Shown here piece by piece: positions 10,800 through 21,851 of a stretch of DNA of 64,000 bases. Under the pieces are notes generated by a model. It was not told where the DNA came from. It was given only the letters and a program-made list of their open reading frames with translations, and did no database searches. The first letter of the stretch is position 1, and each line of letters opens with the position of its first letter. Origin of the DNA: Bedellia somnulentella. Lineage: Eukaryota > Arthropoda > Insecta > Lepidoptera > Bedelliidae. The position numbers were made by a program, and so were the translations under genes. Location of the stretch: contig OY755178.1 of the NCBI GenBank assembly GCA_963576735.1, positions 2,480,001-2,544,000 of the forward strand. Direction: 5' to 3'.

Positions 10800-10935
10800 T
10801 ATTGAATTTATATTGCTCTTTTTTGGTAGTTTTTGTTTTACCGATTCCTGCGATACCGCCTAGTGCAAGGATCATCAATTTACTATGTATCTGTAATTTT
10901 TGGTGTGTTAATAAACTGATTTTTTTATTAGTGTA
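10800..10935 (-). repeat. repeat F
   Basis: Matches 30965-31110 in the opposite orientation (GATTCCTGCGATACCGCCTAGTG / CACTAGGCGGAGCC). Includes the coding-like string LALGGIAGIGKTKT on the minus strand. Class unknown. Confidence 0.55.
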
Positions 10936-11929
10936 AGCCGAGACTGCACAGTTGTAATTATTGGCTAAGAAATACAAATATTCAGTTAAACTTACAATAG
11001 TAGCCAGTACTAAAATTTTATACAACAACGACGCAAGCCTAGGAAAGCTCAAGTTATAGCAGCGTTTAAAATTGTATCTTAATGGTGCCTAATTCAATTG
11101 GTCCAATTGCCTATAATAGGTTGTGATTTTGACATATTATAAGTCAATAAAGACTATTTTGCTTTGTGTTCTAATGATTCTTTACACAATTAAGAGTTTC
11201 GTTCGTTTTATGCAAATAAGTTAACATTGTTTAGGATTGGGCCAAGAAAAAAAATATCACAAATCTTAAGATTTTAAAGGAAGCTAGATCATGCACAAAT
11301 AATTTTATCTTGTGCTTGTCGTATTGTGCCGATAGTTTTTACTTATACAATACGATACACTATCCAAATCCGAAGAAAATTATGCTTCGCGATTATCAAT
11401 AGGTACATCAATTTATTTCCAAAAAACTAAGAACTGACTGAATTTTGAACGATGATATTTTTAATTTGCACCGGTTGTAAAGAAATAAAATATCGCATAC
11501 CACTTATAGAAGAAACCGTTTTTGAAAAAATCAACTAATGAAAATTCTAATGACAACATAAAAATATCCGCCATCCGGTTAGTAGCAGACTTTTTTTAAA
11601 TTCTTGAACCTACGAGAATACCTATTCCAATCCGAAACATCGTATTTCAGGGCCCCACGATCCAATGAATGGCATGCAACCATCAAATTTATGACGACCA
11701 GGCCAACTTTATGTGGAATTGAGAGAATATTTATGCGAAAGCGCACCATCAGACGTCTACCCGCTTTCCTATCATTACAATTTCATGTTACCCTCCGGTT
11801 ATGCATAACGCTATCCTGACTTCAGCATTTGATTAATTGCTGTTAATTTGCCGACTTTTCTTTAAAAGAGCGATAAATCTGTACGTAGCTGTATGTATCT
11901 TGGAGGTGAAAAGATGGTAAAATATAAAA
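10936..11929. other. no feature recognised
   Basis: AT-rich. A 71-codon open frame at 11604-11819 is not recognised and has no supporting context. Confidence 0.4.
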
Positions 11930-12022
11930 CCAATGGTAATGTCAGTAAATGAAGACCATGGGGGGACATTTAGACTAAACAGAGAATGTGCTGTGATGGC
12001 AGGCGTCAATGAAATCTGAAGA
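11930..12022 (+). mobile_element. LINE-R fragment, degraded
   Basis: GGTAATGTCAGTAAATGA, GACCATGG and GAATGTGCTGTGATGGCAGG follow the order of the LINE-R 3' region seen at 36718, with many changes. Confidence 0.5.
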
Positions 12023-12223
12023 ATATGAATCACTCATAGGTAATGTATATTTCATTTGTAGGCTATCAGGAGTCAGTACTACCGTTAAATACATTTAATT
12101 TCTTTTGCTAGTGTCTTGGCATTCTGTTGCCGACCAAGGCCTTGCTATTGGTGCACATTCATAACATTTAAGCACTGTAAAGTAATACAATAACACACAT
12201 ACATGCATTACATTTCATTGGTA

Positions 12224-13189
12224 TCTATACTTATAATAAATCTGTAGAGAGGTCAATTCTGTACATGAAATATATTTTCAAAATAACTATCAGGTGGTGA
12301 TTAGGGATCGATACTGATGCCAAAAATGCAATCAGTAAAATTTTTGTCTGTCTGTCTGTCTGTCTGTCTGTCGGTTTGTATGTTCCTTATGGAAACAAAA
12401 ACTACTCGACGGATTTTAACGAAACTTGGTACAATTATTCTCCATACTCTTGGGCAGGTTTTTGTATACTTTCCAGCAGAGTAGTAAAGGGGAATTTTGG
12501 GAAATTTTGGGAAAACGGGAGAAGTTACTACATTTTTTAAGCTTCCGTCGCGTGTGCAGCCTTAATGGTTAAACTTACATAGAAATCATTTATGACGGAA
12601 ATATTCTTCATAAAATTATCTAAAAAAAAATCCTCGACAGTTTATGTCTATCTTTTACGGTTGACTCACAATAACACGTGTAATTCCTGATAGCTTAGCA
12701 GTTCGGAACATTCTGATTATATTTGTATACTCTTACGTTTGTAAACCTCTCACTCATCCCTAATTTAAAAAAGGTAACATTATTACCTATTCAATAAAAA
12801 AAGAATCATAGAAATCGGTAGAGAAACACCGAAATTATACATAAAATAAGCCATCGCGCCCGTGACCAAAACTGAATCGTTACTAATTTACATATAACAT
12901 ACTAGATGGCGCCAGTAGTTGCATCCTACAACACGTAATGATTTATTTTTTAGATTGTTATAAATACTTCATAGCGTTTTATTCCAAAATTTGCTATTAA
13001 ACGGAAATACTGAACCGTTCATTAAAGCGCATTTAAAATCACCAAACTACATTGTTTAGGGAGTGCTATAAATTTAATAAATTGAAAACATTGCGCTGAA
13101 TTTCACAATGCTTGAGCAGTGACTAAAGAAAGAAACCTCAGATATTTAAAAAACAACGCTACCCGTGCGAAGCTGGGACGATCCACTAG
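12224..13189 (+). mobile_element. non-autonomous Helitron, complete copy 1
   Basis: Starts TCTATACTTATAATAAAT and ends CCACTAG, between a flanking A and T as Helitrons require. Contains a (TCTG)n array near 12344-12372 and no transposase. About 966 bp, near-identical to copy 2. Confidence 0.85.
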
Positions 13190-13294
13190 TACTGCATAAA
13201 GCTATATTTTACGATCCTCAAAAACCACTCAAGTTTGAAATAAAGTCAATCAACATAGTTCACATGATATTTTATCAGCACTTCAGATGCTATA

Positions 13295-13365
13295 CTTTTT
13301 GCACACATTCTCCATTTGATCTTAATGAACCCTGGTCTTCGACTTTAACATCCACATTTCGCTTT
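13295..13365 (-). mobile_element. LINE-R fragment, degraded
   Basis: TTTTTGCACACATTCTCCATT then GATCTTAATG align with the GAGCACATTTTCTATTTGATC region of LINE-R. Confidence 0.45.
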
Positions 13366-13409
13366 GTATTAAAAAGAGCTCTCATGCTAATTCACTAAGT
13401 GTATTTTAC

Positions 13410-13619
13410 ATACATACATACATATACTCACGGCTATAAATCCCTTAACGGGGTAGCCAGAGCTTTGGAATGAAAAATTCCTCAGCCACTTTTGGAAGTT
13501 GATTGGGGAAAAGATGGTAATAATAAATGTTTTTGGTGACGGGTCTACAACCACATCGCCCAAAAATCACTTAATTAGCCCCTATACCTTTAGTCGCCTC
13601 TTACGATCACTACACGGCT
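13410..13619 (-). mobile_element. SINE-A, 5' end shortened
   Basis: CCCTTAACGGGGTAG subfamily. The region between TCTTACGATCAC and CTACACGGC is deleted. Confidence 0.8.
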
Positions 13620-13653
13620 AAGTGTATTTTCATTGTAAGTAATAAGTAATAAT

Positions 13654-13877
13654 TGCCGTGTAGTGCCGGCTTAGAATGTCACTATCCAATTATTTCTCGT
13701 GGGTATTCGTAAGAGGTAAACAAGGGTGTGGAGCTTTATTAAGTGTTTTTTGGGCGATGCGGTTAGACACCCATCAACACCTTTTATTTCTACTATCTTG
13801 TCCCCTATTAACTTCCAAAAGTGGCTGAATAATTTTCTTATTCTAAAGCTCTGACTACCACATTTTGGGATATGTGT
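13654..13877 (+). mobile_element. SINE-A, 3' end cut
   Basis: Starts CCGTGTAGTGCCGGC. Ends at TTTTGGGATATGTG where the next copy begins. Confidence 0.75.
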
Positions 13878-13878
13878 A

Positions 13879-14117
13879 GCTGTGTAGTGTCGGCTTAGAA
13901 TAGCACTACCCCATTTCTTCCGGTGGGTGTACGTAAGAGGCGACTAACGGACTTGGGACTTTTTAAGGGATTTTTGGGCGATGCGGTTGGAGACCCATCA
14001 CCAACAACCTTTGTACTACCATATTTTCCCCACTCAACTTCCAAAAGTTAGCTCTGGCTACCCCTTTTAGGGATTTATAGCCGTGAATATATGTATGTAT
14101 GTATGAATGTATGTATT
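13879..14117 (+). mobile_element. SINE-A
   Basis: Main subfamily, a short deletion in the 3' half, (TATG) tail. Directly abuts the previous copy. Confidence 0.8.
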
Positions 14118-14351
14118 AAAAAAACCTCTCATACTAATTCACTAAGTATAATTTCAGAATCCTTAAAGCTACCGAAGCGAGGTTTATCAGCCCACAATAA
14201 ATACAGCAGACCACAGATAGCCGCGCTTGTGTTTAACTAATGCATCGTAATTTTGTGAGCGCCATTTTGATATCAGCCTAATGACTTCGCGTGTAAGAGA
14301 TTCCCTCGCTTTATGAGTTTTACGTTTTTAAGTTGTGTTTGTTCAGATATT
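14118..14351. other. no feature recognised
   Basis: Nothing recognised. The 5' flank of the SINE-D and hAT nest. Confidence 0.4.
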
Positions 14352-14617
14352 GATATTGCGACAACGTCCGTGGCGTGGATAGGTGAGTAGCTTCTCGGTC
14401 AGGGCCGTCTTAAACTAGGCTGGGGCCCTTGGGCACACAAGAATTGGGGGCCCTTTTGGAAAGTTAAAATGCGAATTATAATAACATTTTTTACTAATAA
14501 GTATGAGTATGACCACTTATTACAGGTAATCTCATAGAGGTATTATATCTCTATGGGTAATTCAATATAGTATGATATAATATGCCATTAAAGAGTTTGT
14601 AAAAAAAAAATTTACTT

Positions 14618-14710
14618 TATTTGCGAATATAGGTATTTGACATATTAGATGTTACAACATTTATTTAGACCATGCTATATTCCACCATCTGTGGCATGCA
14701 AATCTCTTAA
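14618..14710. repeat. repeat H
   Basis: CTTTATTTGCGAATATAGG then TTGACATATTAGATGTTACA recurs at 32888-33000. Class unknown. Confidence 0.6.
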
Positions 14711-14972
14711 AAATTTTAACAAATCGGAATTTAAAATTATAATGTAACACAGCGACACTTTTTATAAAAAAACAAATAATATAATCGTTGGAAAAAATTG
14801 TAAACTTAAATAAAAAATGCACTGGTAAAATAAATAACATCCATACACTTAACAAATAAAATCAAAACGTAATGCTGCTGGTTTTTAACACGTATCGTAT
14901 ATATTAGCTTCACCTGCATGTATGTATGGTATGTTAGTATGTATGTAACCGACTTCTTTAAACTCGATTTTA

Positions 14973-15610
14973 CATACATACATACATGTACTCACGCCGT
15001 TAATTCCCATAGGGGTTGGCAGAGACTATTGATCGCCACTTCGTACGATCCTGGCAAACCTCTCTAGCTTCGTCTACATCCATCAATCTTTTCATACATG
15101 CTCTTTTATTCTTCATACTTCGGACGCCTGCCTTTTTGAGCACACTCTCAATTTGGTCCAAGTGTGTCCTCCGTGGCCGTCCTCTGCTAACATTACCTTC
15201 TACATTAGCTCTATAGATACCTTTTACCAATTTCCTATCATCCATCCTCTCGATGTTCCCAAACCATCTCAATATTCTTTTTTAAATCTTACTTACAATA
15301 TCATCTTTATCACCGCATCTTTCACGAATCACGTCATTCCTCACACGATCACAAAACCTTACATTACAAACTTTTCTGAGGGACCTTATTTCTACTGTAT
15401 TCACTCTGCTTTCATGCTTCTCCTGCCACACCCAACATTCGCTGCCATACATAAGCGTAGGGACAAGAACAGCATCATACACAGTCATTCGGGCCTTTTC
15501 GGACACCGATTGACTAGACATTAGACTATCCAGTGCTCCATTAATCGCATTACCCTTTTTCAACACACTTTTCATCTCTAGTAAACACACATCCCAGATT
15601 TGAAACACTC
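14973..15610 (-). pseudogene. LINE-R: RTE-like reverse transcriptase C-terminal region
   Basis: 15608 down to 15000 is one frame with a single internal TAA at 15282-15284. Motifs in order: GNAINGALDSLMSSQSVS, VLVPTLMYGSECWV, RSLRKVCNVRFCDRVRNDVI, RWFGNIERMDD, RGRPRRTHLDQIESVLKKAG, REVCQDRTKWRSIVS. These are the thumb and C-terminal region of an RTE-type ORF2. 5'-truncated, with (TATG) 3' tail. The longest LINE-R copy here. Confidence 0.85.
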
Positions 15611-15710
15611 GATTTTACTTACTTTAATCGGACCTACTTCGGATTTTTTCGTCTTTAGAGCAACCCACGCTTTTTCAAGATTTTCACCTTATATTGGGAA
15701 ATATTTTTTA

Positions 15711-15955
15711 GTTACATATACATATACGTACGGCTATAAATCCCTAGAAGGGGTAGCCAGAGCCAAAGAATTAAAAATTCCTCAGCCACTTTTGGAAATT
15801 TTAGTGGGGAAAAGATGGTAAAATGAAGGTTATTGGTGATGGGTCTCCAACCGCATCGCCCAAAAATTCCTTAAAGGCCCCAATACCGTTAGTCGCCTCT
15901 TACGTACACCCACCGGAAGAAATGGGGTAGTGCTATTCTAAGCCGACACTACACA
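15711..15955 (-). mobile_element. SINE-A
   Basis: Full-length main-subfamily copy inside the hAT element. Confidence 0.8.
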
Positions 15956-16267
15956 ACTTTATTTTTTAGTTAAACTATATTTATTTGGTGACGATTACGA
16001 TGACGATTTCTTTCTGGATTTCTGTTGACTAAAATCTTCTAATCGATATAATGGCGTAGTGTATGCCTTGTAAATACCTTCTGATAAGATCACTAATTGT
16101 AATGTGCCCGACAAAAATGTTTTGAGAATAAATGTGTGAGAGTAATTTTCGGTCCTTCGGGGCCCCCCTGGGATTGGGGCCCTGGGCCAGTGCCCCGTGT
16201 GCCCTTATGGTAAAGACGGTACTGTTCTCGGTCCGGAAGATGCGGGTTCGATACCCGCTGAGTGTTA

Positions 16268-16517
16268 CATACAGACATAAATATACTCACGGCTATAAAT
16301 CCCTTAACGGGGTAGCCAGAGCTTTGAAATGAGAAACTCCTAAGCCACTTTTGGAAGTTGAGTGGGGAAAAGATGGTAATAATAAATAATTGTTGGTGAC
16401 GGGTCTCCAACCACATCGCCCAAAAATTACTTCAAAAGCCCCTATACCCTTAGTCGCCTTTTACGATCACCCACGGGTTGAAATGGGGTAGTGTTATTCT
16501 AAGCCGACACTACACGG
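16268..16517 (-). mobile_element. SINE-A inside SINE-D
   Basis: Flanked by CCGCTGAGTGTTA (16255-16267 and 16518-16530), a 13-bp target-site duplication in the SINE-D. CCCTTAACGGGGTAG subfamily. Confidence 0.88.
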
Positions 16518-16744
16518 CCGCTGAGTGTTATGCTGCAATAATCATTGTTTTATAGTCTTGGATGTTTTTATATGTGTATCATATAATAATGAATATATCA
16601 TTGAGGTAGTATCCCATAGTACAAGTGTATAATATATCTGGAAATTTATTTAAATATTCCAGCTTATGACGGTGTCGCTGGATACAGATCTAGAACTTTT
16701 CATCGAAAGCAGTACTCTTCCGACTTTGATTTTGAGAATTTTTG

Positions 16745-16975
16745 TCGGCTTAGAATATAATACCCCAGTTCTACCCTTGGGTATTCGTAGAAGGGTGTTG
16801 GGGCTGTTTTAGGTGGTTGTTGGGCGATGCGGTTGCACCAATAAATCTTTATACTCGTATTAAAATCTTTTCCCTACTTATCTTCCAAAAGTCGATAAGG
16901 AACTTTTTATGCCGAAGTTCTGACTACCCCTTCCAAGGATATACATCTGTGAGTATATGGATGTATGTATAATAT
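16745..16975 (+). mobile_element. SINE-A, degraded
   Basis: From TCGGCTTAGAATATAATACC to CTGTGAGTATATGGATGTAT. Confidence 0.7.
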
Positions 16976-17041
16976 ATTCTCTGCAGTGCCGTGTCGCCCT
17001 AGAATATAACTAACCATTTTCATCATCATCATCGTCATGAA

Positions 17042-17552
17042 GCTGTGTAGTGTCGGCATAGAATAGCACTACCCCATTTCTTCCGGTGGGTGTACGTAAA
17101 AGGCGACTAAGGGCCAGCGCTGACTGCCGGCATGGCATGGCATGGCATGGCAAAGGATTTCGGTAAAGATATAGCATTTTTAATCTTATTACCATGAGTA
17201 TAGAATTCATTTTACTTCATTTTGACACAACGATGCCGACGTTCTGTCCTACCGCGGCCTCCCTCGGCATCGTTGTGTCAAAATGAATTCTATATGCATG
17301 GCAATAAGATTAAAAATGCTGTATCTGTACCGAAATCCTTTGCCATGCCATGCCGGCTGTGAGCGCCGGCCCTAACGGTATTGGGGCTTTTAAGGGATTT
17401 TTGGGCGATGCGGTTGGAGACCCATCACCAACAACCTTTTTTTACCATCTTTTCCCCACTCAACTTTCCAAACGTGGCTGAGGAATTTCAAATTCATTAG
17501 CTCTGGCTACCCTTTCTTGGGATTTATAGCCGTGAATATGTATGTATGTTTA
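17042..17552 (+). mobile_element. SINE-A split by a Harbinger-type MITE
   Basis: Parts 17042-17110 and 17373-17552 join at GGCGACTAA / TAACGGTATTGG to restore a normal SINE-A. Confidence 0.88.
17111..17372. mobile_element. PIF/Harbinger-type MITE, 262 bp
   Basis: Termini GGGCCAGCGCTGACTGCCGG and CCGGCTGTGAGCGCCGGCCC. The inverted repeats extend about 100 bp each, including GGCATGGCATGG and AATCTTATTNCCATG. Flanked by TAA on both sides, the 3-bp duplication typical of PIF/Harbinger. No coding capacity. Confidence 0.8.
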
Positions 17553-17581
17553 CTTAGATAGCATAAAATATAAATAAGCTT

Positions 17582-17822
17582 TGTAGTGTCGGCTTAGAAT
17601 AGCACCACCCCATTTCTTCCGGTGGGTGTACGTAAGAGGCGACTAACGGTATTGGGGTTTTTTAAGGGATTTTTGGGCGATGCGGTTGGAGACCCATCAC
17701 CAACAACTTTTATTTTACCATCTTTTCCCCACGCAACTTCTAAAAGTGGCTGAGGAATTTCTAATTCGTTAGCTCTGGCTACCCCTTCTAGGGATTTATA
17801 GCCGTGAGTGTATGTATGTAAA
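17582..17822 (+). mobile_element. SINE-A
   Basis: Full-length main-subfamily copy. Confidence 0.85.
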
Positions 17823-18113
17823 TACATAACTTTTTGTGTGAAGACTAACTTTGTTTAAACGAGCTTGAACAAAGTATCTTGGACGTCTTCTCAGATAAGT
17901 ACAAACTAGCCCTTATGGTTATTTGCTATATAGATTACAGAAACACGTGTAAAAGCAAACATCTCCCACATTGTACAACCATTACCTTATCAATAACAAA
18001 CACACTTACAATATTTAACTATCTTCATTACTACACTTTAATAGATTACAGAATAGTGTAATATTACTTTATGCTTATATCTTCATTTTGTGTAACAGCC
18101 TCGGAAAGAGATA
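17823..18113. other. no feature recognised
   Basis: AT-rich spacer before Helitron copy 2. Confidence 0.4.
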
Positions 18114-18232
18114 TCTATACTTATAATAAATCTGTAGAGAGGTCAATTCTGTACATGAAATATATTTTCAAAATAACTATCAGGTGGTGATTAGGGATCG
18201 ATACTGATGCCAAAAATGCAATCAGTAAAATT

Positions 18233-18274
<42 letters not shown>

Positions 18275-19090
18275 GGTTTGTATGTTCCTTATGGAAACAA
18301 AAACTACTCGACGGATTTTAGCGAAACTTGGTACAATAATTCTCCATACTCCTGGGCAGGGTTTTGTATACTTTCCAGCAGAGTAGTAAGGGGGAATTTC
18401 GGGAAATTTTGGGAAAACGGGAGAAGTTACTACATTTTTTAAGCTTCCGTCGCGTGTGCAGCCTTAATGGTTAAACTTACATAGAAATCATGTATGACGG
18501 AAATATTCTTCATAAAATTATCTAAAAAAAATGCTCAACAGTTTATGTCTATCTTTTACGGTTGACTCACAATAACACGTGTAATTCCTAATAGCTTAGC
18601 AGTTCGGAACATTCTGATTATATTTGTTTACTCTTACGTTTGTAAACCTCTCACTCATCCCTAATTTAAAAAAGGTAACATTATTACCTATTCAATAAAA
18701 AAAGAATCATAGAAATCGGTAGAGAAACACTGAAATTATACATAAAATAAGCCATCGCGCCCGTGACCAAAACCGAATCGTTACTAATTTACATATAACA
18801 TACTAGATGGCGCCAGTAGTTGCTTCCTACAACACGTAATGATTTATTTTTTAGATTGTTATAAATACTTCATAGCGTTTTATTCCAAAATTTGCTATTA
18901 AACGGAAATACTGAACTGTTCATTAAAGCGCATTAAAAATCACCAAACTACACTGTTTAGGGAGTGCTATAAATTTAATAAATTGAAAACATTGCGCTGA
19001 ATTTCACAATTCTTGAGCAGTGACTAAAGAAAGAAACCTCAGATATTTAAAAAACAACGCTACCCGTGCGAAGCTGGGACGATCCACTAG
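18114..19090 (+). mobile_element. non-autonomous Helitron, complete copy 2
   Basis: Same ends as copy 1 (TCTATACTTATAATAAAT ... CCACTAG) between A and T. The (TCTG)n array is longer than in copy 1. Few substitutions separate the copies by eye. Confidence 0.87.
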
Positions 19091-19121
19091 TGTGAAATAT
19101 TGTTTTTTGTAAGTTAAATAT

Positions 19122-19403
19122 AACATAACATAATAACATAAACGTTCACGTCGAATATCCCCGAAGGGGTTGGCAGAGGTACTAATACTTCTGAACATCA
19201 CGTGACTTTGTCACCTGGTGTTCAGAGTTCCCACGTTTTGCATAGACAGTGTACTCACGTGATAGGGGGCAGGCCTATCGCCGTTTTGTACGAATACACT
19301 GTCACATGACTAAGTACAACTCAGTCATGTGGGTTTCCTCACGATGTTTTCCCTCACCGTTAACAACCATGATAAATTAATAACACATATGTCTCATAAG
19401 TCA
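19122..19403 (-). mobile_element. SINE-B, 5'-truncated
   Basis: Lacks the tRNA-like head. Flanked by TAAGTTAAATAT at 19110-19121 and 19404-19415. A 5'-truncated copy with a duplication indicates reverse transcription that stopped early. Confidence 0.85.
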
Positions 19404-19428
19404 TAAGTTAAATATCTTTATCTATAAG

Positions 19429-19686
19429 AGCCGTGCCATGTAGAAAATCACTACCCCTTTCTACCCAAGCGTGTCGTAAGAGGCGACTAAGGGTATGGGG
19501 CTTTTTTAATTGGCCTCTGGGTGATGCGGTTAGAGACCCATCAGCAACGATACTTTATTTCTACCATCTTCTCCCTTACCTTCTCTATCACTTCTCTACA
19601 AACTTTCAAATACGGCTGAAGAGTTTCTGGCTCTGAAGCTCTGGGTACTCTTTTTGGGATTTATGGCCGTGAGTATATGTATGTTT
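19429..19686 (+). mobile_element. SINE-A
   Basis: CTACCCA / GATACTTTATTTC / TATGGCCGTGAG subfamily, diverged 5' end, one internal duplication. Confidence 0.8.
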
Positions 19687-19740
19687 AATAATAATTTGTA
19701 TTAACTGTTATGTCTGTGTTATTTCAATTTGTGATCATCA

Positions 19741-19880
19741 GCCCGGCTAGTACTAGCGGTGTTTAAACTAGTTATCGCGTGGGATAAACCAGCCATCTTT
19801 TACGCACTTACTTAGTATCGTATACTGCCATCTCATTCTAACCGTTATCGAGTCGATAAAATAGCACTCGTGCTTGCTCT
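19741..19880. mobile_element. MITE M1, copy 1
   Basis: About 140 bp, core ACTAGTTATCGCGTGGGATA and TATCGTATACTGCCATCTCA, right end GCACTCGTGCTTGC. Left terminal repeat degraded. Three other copies: 22265, 37468, 62546. Confidence 0.75.
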
Positions 19881-20408
19881 TAGAAATATTTTCCATATTT
19901 TGAAAAAATAAAAAAAAGAGAAAAAATGTGAATGTAAAGAGTTTCTTTGTTGCTTCTTCTCTTTACGAACACCTTCCGAAGCAACGGATTAACGATTAAT
20001 TTAAAACTTTGACGTTCAAAAAATGTTAGTATTTAACTTTATTTTAAAAAATAAACTTTTTGACTTTTTTTTTTTGACTCTTCTGATATTGGCCTTATTT
20101 ACAATTATATATTTACTCATATGCTAACCGGAACCTTCTATAACCGAAGTCGTGTTCGCACCACTCACACCACCAAGGTGGTTGCAATAAACAATGCCAC
20201 GAATAATATCGAAAACAAGTGTTATGTAAACTACATAAAGATAGTTCGGTCGTGTCGGTTCCGCAAACTCACAATACAAATCAGAAAGCATAAAGATTCA
20301 TGTTCCGAGCTAATATTACTGTGCAGTCATTTCGGATTTGATCTACGAGTTCGATACCTAGAAAGATTCAGAATTTTAAATATACGCATTTAAATGTTAT
20401 TAATTAAG
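19881..20408. other. no gene assigned
   Basis: Contains a 90-codon plus-strand frame (20121-20393, MLTGTFYNRSRVRTTHTTK...). No recognised motif, no splice context; probably chance. Confidence 0.3.
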
Positions 20409-20666
20409 TACATTCATAAATACATACATATACTCAAGGCTATAAATTCCAGGAAGGGGTAGCCAGAGCTAAAGAATTAGAAATTCCTTAGCCACTTTTG
20501 GAAATTTGAGTGAGGAAAAGATAGTAAAAATAAAGGTTATTGGTGATGGGTCTCCAACCGCATCGCCCAAAAATCCCTTAAAAAGCCCCAATACCGTTAG
20601 TCGCCTCTTACGTACACCCACCGGAAGAAATGGGGTAGTGCTATTCTAAGCCGACACTACACAGCT
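20409..20666 (-). mobile_element. SINE-A
   Basis: Full-length main-subfamily copy. Confidence 0.85.
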
Positions 20667-21275
20667 GTTACCCAATACTCTTAAATTATAAAAAAAACAT
20701 AGATAATATGGCTTTAGCGATAGAGGTTCCTATAAATACAATACAATACGATAGAAACAATAATATCATCTGAATATACTCTATACCCTATTAACATTTA
20801 TTTATGTCTCGCTTGCACAAAACAAAAATTGAGATTTCAGAAAGTGAGTTTACATAATGATAAAATCCAGCAACACCTCCGTAGTTGTCGTTGCCAGCTG
20901 ATGCCTACGTAACTAAAGGTCATCATTTTATACCGAAAACGATATTTTCGTCCGTATCTCTTCTAACAGCTTGTAAAATATATTTGTGTCGCACTCGCCG
21001 ACATTCAAATGAAGTTTATAACACGGATATAGTACAATAAAACTATTGGCATTTACTAAGATCACCCAGTAGGTTCCAAAATTATTATGTAAGTAGTAGT
21101 AGTTAGAAGAGGTAAGGACGATTATATCATTTTCGGGTTGAAAAGTAGACCTTCAGGTATTCTCTTGTAAATAAATTTTATAAATTGGTCACCTACTCCT
21201 TGAAAATCATCCATTAGTCTGATAAGTTTTTTGCTTACATGCTGCTTGTGTTATCTAAACTAAATGTATAGAAAC
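20667..21275. other. no feature recognised
   Basis: AT-rich, nothing recognised. Confidence 0.4.
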
Positions 21276-21728
21276 AATAGGCTATTTGACTGTAATAAAA
21301 ATATACATTTCTTTTATTTCATTAGTCTTAATATTTCTTTTTTGGAGCAATATGTAATAAAGCGAGATAAAAATATTGCATTATTTCACTAAAATCCGTC
21401 TTCTAAAATAAGTATTTTTGATGCAACTGTCACGTGACTAAAAACGACCGTGATTGGCTATTTCTATAATGACGTAGATTGCACATAAGACATAAACAGA
21501 CTGTGTATCGCTTGGCTCATTGGTGTTTATTGCGGAATTGACGTCATTTGTGCTACAGCCGCCATATTACTTGAAGTCGCGTTTTCGCGGCACATTTGAA
21601 TATTGCATTTTCTTTTTCGATTTTTAATAAAATAGCTAAAATGAAGACAGAAAAATATTTTTTTAGGGCTCCTTATAAACAAATTAACACCGTAAGATAG
21701 TTTTTAAAACTTAGTCAAATAGCCTATT
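21276..21728. mobile_element. MITE with 16-bp perfect TIRs carrying a CRE site
   Basis: AATAGGCTATTTGACT at 21276-21291 and its exact complement at 21713-21728. Interior is CpG-richer than its surroundings near 21430-21600 and contains the full cAMP-response palindrome TGACGTCA (about 21539-21546) and GATTGGC, an inverted CCAAT-like site. No transposase. Confidence 0.7.
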
Positions 21729-21743
21729 CAAACATTTTATAAT

Positions 21744-21851
21744 ATGGCTGGATACCCATCATCAAACAATCCTTTATTTCACACACTCAACATAATTTTT
21801 TTGAGGCCCTGGGTACTCTTTTTTGGGATAAGTTGCCGTAAATATATGTGT
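21744..21851 (+). mobile_element. SINE-A 3' fragment, degraded
   Basis: GGCTGGATACCCATCATCAA through GGGATAAGTTGCCGTAAATA. Confidence 0.55.

Larger units (their letters stand above)
14400..16224. mobile_element. hAT-like non-autonomous transposon
   Basis: Ends CAGGGCCGTCTTAAAC and GGTAAAGACGGTACTG form imperfect terminal inverted repeats. Flanked by the 8-bp duplication TTCTCGGT (14392-14399 and 16225-16232), the hAT signature. GGGGCCC-rich subterminal sequence at both ends. No transposase seen. Contains a LINE-R and a SINE-A. Confidence 0.8.
14352..16650 (+). mobile_element. SINE-D interrupted by a hAT element and a SINE-A
   Basis: Pieces 14352-14399, 16225-16267 and about 16531-16650 read as one tRNA-headed SINE: GGCGTGGATAGGTGAGTAG, TTCTCGGTCCGGAAGATGCG, B box GGTTCGATACCC, then the body ATATGTGTATCATATAATAA. 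The second copy at 35413 confirms the joined order. Confidence 0.75.

Noticed and set aside
20121..20393. 90-codon open frame
   Set aside because: No recognisable domain, poor coding character, no splice or promoter context.
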